A DNA stretch of 64,000 nt from Impatiens glandulifera (taxonomy: Eukaryota > Streptophyta > Magnoliopsida > Ericales > Balsaminaceae): the NCBI RefSeq assembly GCF_907164915.1, contig NC_061863.1, forward strand, positions 34,073,133-34,137,132. The letters run 5' to 3'. The notes under the pieces were generated by a model. That model searched no databases. It saw only the letters and a program-made list of their open reading frames with translations, and had not been told where the DNA came from. Positions 33,699-44,514 of this stretch are shown piece by piece. The position numbers and the translations under genes were made by a program. Numbering within the stretch: the stretch's first letter is position 1; the number at the start of each line of letters is the position of its first letter.

Positions 33699-36600
33699 TT
33701 TCAACCTGTGCAAATGACGACTCATAATCCAGCCTTACTAGGATTAAAATGGGTTTAGTCCCCAACCTCGAATGGACTAATTAGCCTATAGTTTTGTATA
33801 ACTACATTATTATATCGGGAGAACTACACGAGACCTAATTCTTCCAAAGGAATAAAAAAAATATATCAAGGACAAAGGAAGATACATAGACAGCCTATAT
33901 ATAGGTTCGATCTCAATAATAAATAATTAAATAAAGGAATAAATACTCCTAGTTCTGTCTTACATAAAGTCAAAATACAGTCAGAACCTTGGTTCTTTCC
34001 ACCAATCAGTGACAAGGATCTTAAAAAATAAGTCGGGGTAAAAGCCAAGATTAGATTTGTTAATCAAATAGTGATTAATCTCCCAAATATGACCTCGAGT
34101 TTCTAGTAAATATTAATCGATAGATCTCATTGATAAGCTCATTTTTGTTCTATAGAAGGCTTTTGAAAAAAAGAACTGGAATAAACTCCCAAAAGTCATG
34201 CCAAAGCCGTAATTTGAGAAAGAACATCTCATTCCCCTTTATACAAGAGAACAAAGAAAACTAGACTCAAGGCTTCAAAAAAAAAGAAAATCTATACATA
34301 TATGTATAATATATATATATATTATATGCTCTAGTAGGTTGATGTGTTTAAATCACTGTTTATGCTCATTCGGGCGTCTGTCCCGATGACTATTGCAAGA
34401 GAAAAATGTATCGATTCTCCTAGATATGCCATAGGGAACTTAAAAAATATATACTCATGTGTAGGTTTTGAAATCACCATTTATGCTCACTCGGGCAGCT
34501 GTCCCGATGACTATCGCAAGAGCAAATCGTATTGATTCCCTCAGATATTTCCCCAAATCTCAAACCAAAAAAGAAAAGAAAAAAGTAAATTCTCGAAGAT
34601 AGAAAGTGGAAATTCTCTCTGCAACTATACCAGAAATAATCAATTTTTTGAAGAATTGTGGCCTATGGAAAAAGCAACCAAAAATATTGTTGAAAGTTAT
34701 CCAAAAATGGATTTGACCTAAAGTTTCAACGAGACCTTATGTCTTGGTCACCTTCCCTACGAGTTAAGAATTTGGATAATCGTCTGCACGAGATTGGATT
34801 TATCATATGTATCTTAACATAGGAGAAAAAGGAAATTGGGCTCCTTAAGCAAGATAATATATCCTGACTGTAAAAATGCTCATATCTTATCCCTGAACAC
34901 ACTTCGAATCCAAGACTCCATGATTCTTGGATAGGATCAAGATTTCTTTTATTTTCAAATATTATTTGAAGTACAATTGAGAACAACCCATTCCCCATAA
35001 ATGACAAAACAACGGTCGACGTTTCAACTAACAGTGAAGGTCACTTCGTAAAACTAAAAGGGAGAAAGATTATGTTAAAATACACCCCTAAGTGATAAAA
35101 TCAACTAAAAGTCGGCGGTTTTAATTTAGCTACAAAGGACATTTGTCAAATCCAAACCAAAGCTTCCCTTGACACAAATCGGTTGATATTTCACCCTGTT
35201 GCGAAGGAAACTTTGTCAAAACCACTCATAAGCCATCCCTAACTGATTCATGATTTTTCAACCAGTTGTGAATGTCACTTTGTATAAGATATCTCCAAAG
35301 CCTTATTTGTTGATAGGAACACTAGATCATTGTTATTATTTGTAAAGCCCTGTTATAATAGGAATCTGTATAGAATCAACATAGGTCATTGCCATAAATC
35401 TATTCCTTCAAGGTAATTAATATCACCCTTCACCACAGTAAGTCCTATCTTATGATAGGAGATAAGCGTCCATGGAGATCATTATTATGAACAATCTACA
35501 ACAATAAATTCCATCTCATGAAAGAGATAGTGTTATTATAATCACCATCCCAAATGAGAGTATTCCCCAACCAGAGTCTTGTTTACTCCCCAACAAGCAT
35601 AAGTATATTGAGATTTCTCAAACAAGATTCAACCAACGAATGATCATGCAACTATCCCTGCCTATTAGTTATTGTTACGATTCATCCCTAGTATATATTT
35701 CCATCTAGGTTCTATCTTTCTACCTTAATATAAACTGAGGTATGAATTTCAAAATATTCAAACCTATAACCACGTTTTCCAAAAATAAAGTTTGTTTTAT
35801 TACATCTCGGTTCAAGAGAAACATTCTGTAAGCATGGAAATTTGACATGCCCTAATTTAAAATAATATTATTAATTTATAATAATATTAAAATAATATTT
35901 TTAAATTTTAAATTCAAAATAACCTAAAAAGAGATTAAAAATCAAATTAGAGATAATTATTGTGTTAATTAAACCCAATTATGAAAATTAAATAAAAATC
36001 CAAAATAATTTAAGGTTAAAATATTGTATTTATTTACCCAAATTAAACCCAAAAAAGAGTTGAAATTATTTATTTATGATTTTAAATATAAATATGTATA
36101 ATTTATGACTTAAAACTATTAAATAAATACCCAAAATACCCCAAAATAAAAATAATAGACATAATTGTTTTTATGTTTCCAAAAATATTTTTTGTGGATT
36201 TTTGGGTGAAGAAAAATACAAGAAAGGAGTTACAATTCGATTTCAAATAACCCTTTCATTAAAAATATAAACTAATAATCATGTGTAACTGAAATTATGT
36301 TTAATTATTATACCAAGATTCTAGGTCATCGAATCATCGCTGAATTTTCATCCAGCCCCTAAGAACACGACATGCATCCGGATGTAAAAGAACATGTGCG
36401 TGCCCAGGGCCACACTAGATTGACTAATAGGACAACTACCCCTGTTAGCCTAGACGCCCGAACGTAGACGAATCTCCAACAAACCGCCAACGACGTGTTT
36501 TGATTAATCAAAACGATGTTGTTTTTTCGTCTTCTTCGCAAACGCCGAAGGCTCACGATAGACATCGGCAACATTCAATAAACCTTATCTCCCTTGTTGA

Positions 36601-37624
36601 TCGTCATTATCCTTCAAGATTTCTCCCTCGTAGACGTCTCATCCTCGCCATCATTACCCCTAAGATAGTATTTCAAATCTTATCTTAAATCGGGTTGGGT
36701 AGGACAAAATAGAAAGGGAGAAGAAAGATTTCGAAGACCAAATCAAACTTGAAATCATTCACCATAGCCGACTTAGGTGTTAAGCTTCTAATCCATCAAA
36801 AATTCATCAAACATTACAACTTAAATCAAAGAGCTTGGAAATTCCGGCGAACTAAAACTTTGTAGAATTCACTCGGACGATCCAAGGTTCAATCCAGACT
36901 TCTGAAAAGCTCCCAACACATCATTGGAGTGTTCTACAATCGTTGGTAAGCTTCAAGACATACTGTAATTCAATTTGTGATTTGAAATTGATTATTTTCA
37001 AGTTTGATCGGGTTGATCATATTTAGGGTTCAATTATGTGATTTCTTTGTTTGAAATCATTCCTTAGATGATTTATAAGCTTTATATCGAAAGAGATTTA
37101 ATGAATTCAACCAAAATCGAAAAAACCCAATATTGATTTTGAAATTTGGTAAAAATTGAAAATCATGTTCTTGAGTTTTAAGCTTGAATTTTTTTATTCA
37201 AATTGTTATTAATCATGTTTGTAAACATGTTAGGATGATTTCAAGATTATTATAAAAAATTCTCGATCATGTTTGATCCAAATGATTTTTTTTTTATAAA
37301 AAGTTTCAATTTTAGTTTTAAAAGTTGTTACAGAGCTTGATTGATGTTCTTGTTTCGGTTGTGTTCGACTATAATCATAAGTTCAAAGCTGTTGGAACAA
37401 GAATTAGGCCATGAGATAGCCTAATTCAAAATATTCCAAATTTTGCCCTAAAAATGATTTTGAGAAATTAATCTTTATAGAGTTCGATTGATCGTGATTA
37501 GGGTTATGGGTTATGATCCTTACAATCATATGAGTTGATTGCAACTTACAGATCGTGGTTTCATGGTCTATATCAAAATATACAAACCTGCAATTCTTCA
37601 TACCAAATGATTGGTCCCCGATGA
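33699..37624. other. No gene; probable non-coding 3' region of the gypsy element, with diverged repeats
   Basis: No supportable ORF. 34338-34560 holds two copies of a ~121-bp unit (TTATGCTCATTCGGGC and TTATGCTCACTCGGGC). 34990-35300 has diverged repeats around TTTCAACC...GTGAA..CACTT. Tat elements often have long non-coding DNA after integrase, so this may belong to the remnant at 30988-33698. Confidence 0.4.
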
Positions 37625-38030
37625 CCGAGTCTTGTAGGACCAAGAACGAGAAATAGGACCGAAAACTCTCAGTCCCGGCCTAGAAAACCGACCTAGGACC
37701 GAGACCAAGGCCCGATATTCTTGAGCTAAGACCGAGGCCTATGACCAATGTTCTTGAGAAAGAACTGAAGAATCTGACCAAGAATTTTAACCTCAGACCG
37801 GAAGATCTGTCTTAGGAGCGAGACTCTCAGGTCCACGACCGATGAAACTAGACCTGGAATCGAGCCTCATAGACCTAGGACTGAACAACCTGAGTTTAGG
37901 ACCAAGCCTTCGAAGCCCTGGACCGAGCCTTGATCCATACAAACCCGGTCTAGACCGAGCCCGTTCAAGCCCAAATTGGTCAAAACGGACCCAAGCCCTA
38001 GACTCCGGTATAGGGCCTATTTAGTTCCAC
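37625..38030 (+). repeat. Imperfect GACCGAG/GGACC repeat block
   Basis: GACCGA and CTAGGACC-like words recur about every 15-25 bp. A similar block in the opposite orientation is at 55570-56020. Confidence 0.6.
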
Positions 38031-38900
38031 TTTTTAAAATCCAAAATTATTTTTGTAATTTTGGAACCCCAATCCATTTTCAAATAATTCCGAAAGGTCA
38101 GAAAATGAATTTTAAATATTTTCGAGATATTTTTTAAACAAATATCTTGGCTAAGGCCCCATTTTGAATTTATTTTTAAATTCTAACACTTTTCTGATTT
38201 TTCCAAGTATAATTCTTATTTTATATCAACGCAATCATATGTATGTCCTTCTAAATAATTTTGTACAATTATTTACGTAATCTAAACTTATCCTTGTTTT
38301 GGATCAACAAACTATTAATGAATGAAAATAAATGTTATAAATAAATATTTCAATAGTCAGACTTTTACTTAAAAATAAAACCGTCCTTTGACGAGCGTAG
38401 AGAACATAGCAGGAAAGCTCTTTTCCGAGCGTAACAAAAAAATGAACCCCTTAAAGAAACTCTAGTATAAAGTACGTTTATACACGTACATTTTACTGAT
38501 TTTTCTAAAATTATTTGGTTACTCTATTTTCAAATAAATAATCTTTTAAATTAATTAGGTTTGATTAATTTAAACCGGGTTTGGATTAAATTATTTTTTG
38601 ATCCCCAAAATTATGAAAATTTGAATAAAATTAATTATTTTTATATGATTAATTTCTAAAGCTCTCAGGTATTTTTCAAAGTCTTTTAAAATAATGTTTT
38701 CTTTTAAAAAGGTTGAAACCCTAAACCCTAACACGCAAATAAAGGTTGAAACACATCAAACCATGACCCACATCGGGTCTTCCCCGTATTGCCACGTGTC
38801 ATTTAAATACGTTATAAGCTACGAGGGGACCATGCTCGGGGGTTGCACTTACACTTTACAACCAATGATGTGATGCCACATCATTCCATCTCTCACCCAA
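38031..38900 (+). repeat. Dispersed repeat R1, copy 1
   Basis: Homologous to 53570-55010 (same orientation) and, inverted, to 55016-55560. Shared landmarks are TAAAGTACGTTTATA, ATTTTTCTAAAAT and GAGGGGACCAT. Class unknown. It contains two telomere-like CCCTAA units near 38710. It provides an empty site for the MITE at 53607. Confidence 0.6.
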
Positions 38901-39060
38901 ATTCCCTCCCCTATCATTTCTTTATATATATATATATTAGTAATTTGAAAAAAAGGAATCTAATTGGAGAGAGAAATTTCATTTTTGAAGTCTACTAAAG
39001 TGTTGTCATATCAATCCCGACACAATTAATGACACACAATTCTTGCTATATATCATTATT

Positions 39061-39168
<108 letters not shown>

Positions 39169-39179
39169 AAGCGAAGGTC

Positions 39180-39839
39180 ATGACTTTGGGTAGGATTACA
39201 AATGAGCCAAGATGAGCTCAGACTAGCTCTAGCTCGACTCGATTTAGTATTTATTAGCTCGACTCGAATTCGAGCTCGAACAAGTTTATAAACTTAAGTT
39301 CGAACTCGACTCAGCTATTATCTTACAAGTTTGGCTCAACTCGAAAATTTTAACCTAAAATTATATTTTAAAACTTAAGCTTAAAGTCGAACTTAAAATA
39401 AATTGAAAATATCAAACTTACATACCTATTAAACATTTAAACCATGATATTTTAAAATTAAAATATGAAATAATCATAACTATTCAAAATTCCAAAACAT
39501 GATAGTCCAAAACATCAAACCACCACTAATCAAAATTCTAAAACATAAAATTCTAAAATCAAAGTACCAAACTAATAAATTGTTTGAATATTCAATATAT
39601 TTATCATTCTTAACTTGTGTTCTTCAATCATAGCACACATACACCTGTATTCGATAATATGAAGTGTTTAAGCTTAAAAATAATTATATAAAAAATAAAT
39701 GTTAATATAAATAACTAAAATTTAATTTAATTAAAAATATTCATACCTATAAAAAAATTAATTGTATGTCTTAATTATTTTAGAAAAGTAAAAAATCAAC
39801 TAAATAAGTTATAAAATTAAGTTTGTAACATAAGAAATC

Positions 39840-39871
<32 letters not shown>

Positions 39872-40318
39872 AATACTTAATTTGAATTTTCTTGGTTTGC
39901 CGAGTCAATAATTGTGGTTAATTTGGATATATATGTGAGAGTAAATGATTACTTAGATCAGATCGTGTGTTAACTCGCCCATAAAATTGAAGTAGTTAAA
40001 AATAAAAATAAAAATGTTATATGTATATTTCGAATTTGCAACCTAGAAAAACATGTAAAATTCTTTAACCAACTATGCTAATAAGACTTTACATTTTGAA
40101 TTATACACAAAATTTGATGAACGTGCAACATTCATGATAATATAATATATATATAAATATATGTAATAATCCTTAATTTGAATATTATTAGTTTTTCGGG
40201 TCGAGAGATGTTGTTAATTTGAAAATATATGTGAGATAAATTGATACTTGGGTTAAATCGTGGGTTCACCCGCCCATAAATTTCAAACGGTTAAAAATAA
40301 AATTAAAAATACTATATG
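39180..40318. repeat. AT-rich repeats: AGCTCGACTCG-rich segment and a duplicated ~260-bp unit
   Basis: 39200-39340 is rich in GCTCGA/CTCGACTCG words. 39880-40140 is repeated at 40165-40318 and, past the solo LTR, at 42025-42110 (shared words TAATTTGAAT, AACTCGCCCATAAA/CACCCGCCCATAAA, TAATAAGACTTTA). No gene. Confidence 0.6.
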
Positions 40319-42024
40319 TGTTAGGATCGGGATCGCCCTTAGAGGACCGGGGTCCGGCTAAAGGTAGATCTCTTACTTACAACACAACACACAAAATGGA
40401 ACTAATCTGGTTAAGGACTAGAACTGCTCTCTTAACACTACACAAGTTGTCATAGACTCTTGAACTGGGTTCAAGGGCGGAAATGTTTGTTTCAATCTGA
40501 AGCAACGTATGCGATTCGGTTTGGAAGGTATTTAGGAGAAATCGGTTTAAGGAGAAAGCCAGTTCGGTTGAAGGATTTATTAGTTATTTCGGTTGAGATT
40601 TTAGGTGTTTCGGTTCGGTTACAGTAGGTAAGCCGGAATGTAAAGATAAAGAACACGAGACAAGATTTTATGGATGTTCGAAGTTTAATCTACTACGTCG
40701 CCCCTTCTTCTCAAACAATGAGAAGGATATTCACTAAGGAATATTACACAACCACACTACACAATCCGAACGAGTAACAGCTCGTTGGTTACACCACTCA
40801 CAAATGATGTAATACTTTTACTCAAGGTAAAATACAACAAATCTCAAGAGATTTCAAATAGTTTCAAGGATTTCAATCAATAATTAGGGTCGCTCTTGAA
40901 GTTCGTATGTTTCTCAAAGTTGTAAAATCCGTTCTGAACTTTTCGTAGTGATTTCACGCGTGTATGTCTTTGGCACCATAAGCTTCTGTTTATATAGAAA
41001 ATATGACAATGGTCATAATTTTCTCTCTCCACTGGATTGGTCATCTGAAGTCGCGTCGGTCAGGTTCACGTGGCGTGCACGCTTTGCTATTTTGGACACA
41101 TGACAGACATGCATGCACCGGTCATGTTCAGGTGACGTGCACACTTTACCATTTTGGACACATGGCAGTCATGCACCGGTCAGGTTCAGGTGGCGTGCAC
41201 GCTTTGCCATTTTGGACACATGGCAGACATGCATTAGTCGGCCGTCTGTTTTAGAGATTTCCTTGAGATCTTGGATAAACAGTAATCATTATCCTACCCC
41301 ATGCTTGGTTTTAGACCTTTATTTTGCATATTCCCATTGAATATGTTCGTTAGGATTTTTCGATGAACTAACCGAACACTTTCGGTTTACAACTTAACTA
41401 GTTATGAATTTGAGTCGTTCCCATTTTCTGAGCTCATTTATGACAAGAGCTCATTTATAACTGAAGCCATGCTTTATTAAGTGTCGTTTGACTGAACCGG
41501 TTGACCGAACTTCTTGATCGAGCTGGTTGACCGATCTTCACTTCGAACCGAAGTCGAACTACCGAACCGATATACATTACTGAGCCGATCTTGCCTACAT
41601 AGAGATTTCGGTATTTTACTCAGCTTCCCTGAAATAGCAAAACTTTAAATAATATTTGTAGCCAGTGAGGTTCGATCCTTGGTCACCTGTGTGACAGGAA
41701 AGAGTGTTACCACTACAATACAACACTTTCTTGTTATATTTAAACCAATTAATATACTTGATATAACTTAGTGGTTTAACATATTTATTTGAACTTAGTT
41801 TTATCTATTCATTAAACTTTTCATGAGTTCTAACAATTATATTCTAACAATTTCTCCATTTTTGATTATTTAGAATAAATATTCAAAACTCGTAATTGTT
41901 GGCCGGTTTAAAATTAACTTACTTAATTTTTCTAATAATTTTTCCCTTTTTGATTAGTTAGAATAAATATTCAAAACTTGTGATTGTTGGCCGGTTTAAA
42001 ATTAACTTACTTATTTTTCTAACA
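40319..42024 (-). mobile_element. Solo LTR of the family 1 Copia element with perfect target duplication
   Basis: Minus-strand ends TGTTAGAAAAAT...GATCCTAACA, 1,706 bp, flanked by ATATG (40314-40318 and 42025-42029). It is homologous to the LTR at 10583-11905, for example around CTTGAACTGGGTTCAAG. A TATA box lies near 40988-40997; just upstream of it in U3 are three ~60-bp tandem units (41058-41238) around GGCGTGCAC. CGGTT/AACCG words are abundant. No internal element sequence remains, as expected after LTR-LTR recombination. Confidence 0.9.
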
Positions 42025-43440
42025 ATATGTATGTTTCGAACTTCTAACCTAACAAAAAAAATAACAATCTTTAAAAAATTAAGTTAATAAGACTTTATAT
42101 TGGGAATATTGACTTGAGTAATGAAAACATTGGTGAGAAAACCTAAAGGTTCGTCCACAGAGAGTGATTCAGGGCCAAAAATCATGTCGAAAGGTGTAAT
42201 TGAATATTGAGAATTTGGCTTGAGTTAATCATTATAATAAATACTAGTAAATTCATGTGGAAAGAAAACATAATAGATAAAAAACAAAATAAATTTAACA
42301 ATAAAAAATTACAATAATTTTAAAGTATGTATTCAATGTGTCTTATACTTAGAGGGTGCTTGGTTCAAATAAGGGAAATAGAATAAAATTGAGATTAAAT
42401 AAGGGAATGAGAATAAGATTGAGATTGATAGATGTGGGGAATAGAAATGAGTATTATTGATAAAAGTGTAGTGTTGGTTAAGAGAAAAGTTATAAATATA
42501 ATTTTGTCATTAAAACTACGATTAATATTTTTATTTATTTTTATTTTTATTAAATTAAACATATAAAATATAAATTTTTTATAATAATTTTTGTTAAAAT
42601 AAATCTTATTTAAGTGACATAATTTAATAAAATATAAACATCTAATATTTTTTCAAATTAATTATATTTTTTTAAAATAAAAATAAAAATATTTATAACA
42701 AAAAATGCTGACTATTTCAAATATTTTTACTAATTATAAATAAATAATTTTCTATTAAATACCTTAATATATAAAATTAGGATAAAAAATTTAATTATTT
42801 TTATTATATAAAATGTTATATATATATATCATTATTAACATAAATATTTTTATTTAATATTAGGACAAGAGATATAATTATTTTTTATTATAGGTGGATA
42901 GTATGAGTATGAAAATTTTATATAATATATATAGTTATTCAAAATGTAAGTAACAAAATATTATAAAATTATTTCAATAATAATAAGTGGTCTAAAGTAT
43001 TAATATTTCATATATAAGAACAAGGTTCAAAACCCTCTAAAAGTAATTATTATATGTGGGTGCGCGGACATTGGTAGATGAAGAAAAAAAGCTAGAATGT
43101 CGGCTTAAGTAACACAAACATTGGTGAGAAAATATAAGGGTTCGTCGATGAAGGGTTGATTAAAGAACACATTTTGAGAAAACCTAAAGGTACGTACATG
43201 GATGGTGATTTAGAACCTCAGTTAAAAGTGTAATCGAATGTCGGCTTGAGTAAAACACATATTGGTGAGAAAATCTAAGGGTTCGTTAAGATAGAATGAT
43301 TTAGAGTCTAAAATCATGCCAAAAGGTGTAATCGAATGTTTAAAAATGCACCATTGAAGACTGTAATGTTCTTCCACAAAAAGGTGAGCCAAAACCAAAA
43401 GACATAATCGAATACTTAAGTATGGTAAGAATTGAGAATA
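42025..43440. repeat. Diverged ~100-bp tandem units interrupted by a MITE-like element
   Basis: Units share ACATTGGTGAGAAAA, AGGGTTCGT and AAAGGTGTAATCGAAT. One or more occur at 42110-42230 and about four at 43070-43430, with 42352-43010 between them. Confidence 0.5.
42352..43010 (-). mobile_element. Harbinger-type MITE relative, end not resolved
   Basis: Starts GGGTGCTTGGTTCAAATAAG, like the inverted right end of the MITE at 53607-54674 (GGGGCGATTGATTCAAATAA), and its interior resembles that element in reverse. I could not find a clean second terminus. Confidence 0.45.
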
Positions 43441-43540
43441 TTTAGGGTTAATAATGCATTATTTAAATATAATTTAGATGATATAATGGGTGCAAGAGAT
43501 TTTAATATATTTTTTTTATTTTTTTATTAAAATTATTGAT

Positions 43541-43572
<32 letters not shown>

Positions 43573-43790
43573 TCCATAAAATATAATAATATTTGTTATT
43601 TTATAATATAATATTATATTGTATATTTTTAAAAAATATATAAATTAGAAAAAAAATTTAAAAATATAAAGAAATATGTTATGTTTTGAATGGGATCAAA
43701 TTATTTATTTATTATTATAAATAAAAAAATAAGACATTATATACTTGAAATAATATTTTAAAATGAATAAAAATTTAAAAAATATTAATC

Positions 43791-43874
<84 letters not shown>

Positions 43875-44514
43875 ATATATCATAAATTAAAAACACGGAA
43901 ATAAAATAAATAAAAATATTTTGTTAAAAAACATTAAAACAAATTAATATAAATATTTAAATTAAACAAATTAAAAATATATTTGACTAAATATGTTAAG
44001 TTTTTTTTTTTTGAAATTTATATTTATTATTATAAAAAAAATTAAGCTACATGAAAGGATCATTTTTTTATTTATTTAATTATATATATATATTAATTTT
44101 AAATAGTTTTTATTAATTTATTATTAAAAAAAATAAACAAATAAATTATATGAACAATTTTTTTATTAACACATATATTTTATTTAATTATTATATTAAT
44201 TTAATTAATTTTTAATATTTGTCTAATTATTTATTATATTAATTTATTATTATAAAAAATAAATTAAGACACTGTATACACCAATTTTTTTACCACATTT
44301 TTTTTAATTATTTATATATATTAATTTTATATATTATTTATATTTGTTAGAAAGTATCATAATAATAACATTATTAATGATACGTATAGGATAATACGAT
44401 GAGTGAAAGTTTGATAATTTCTCTCTAATTAGATAGTCCACCAAAAACTTATTGGGATGATAACTCAATTGTGTAGGCCTGCCATATTAACCGCATCAAT
44501 CAAAATTTTCCAAC
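43441..44514. other. AT-rich DNA with (TA)n tracts, no gene
   Basis: TA repeats at about 43542-43568 and 43792-43870. The Tyr-Ile reading frame over the second is an artefact. Nothing else recognised. Confidence 0.7.

Noticed and set aside
36359..36688. Short overlapping ORFs on both strands
   Set aside because: No domain, and the AAACGATGTTGTTTT-type sequence here is a common plant repeat context.
38700..38730. Interstitial telomere
   Set aside because: Only two CCCTAAA-like units, as found widely in plant DNA.
41003..41340. Plus-strand ORFs in the solo LTR
   Set aside because: They come from the 60-bp tandem repeats, antisense to the LTR.
41660..41720. tRNA or SINE from GGTTCGATCC B-box-like word
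   Set aside because: No A box, no cloverleaf, no 3' tail; it lies in the solo LTR and may be part of another insert.
43705..43896. Tyr-Ile ORF on the minus strand
   Set aside because: Reading of a TA microsatellite.
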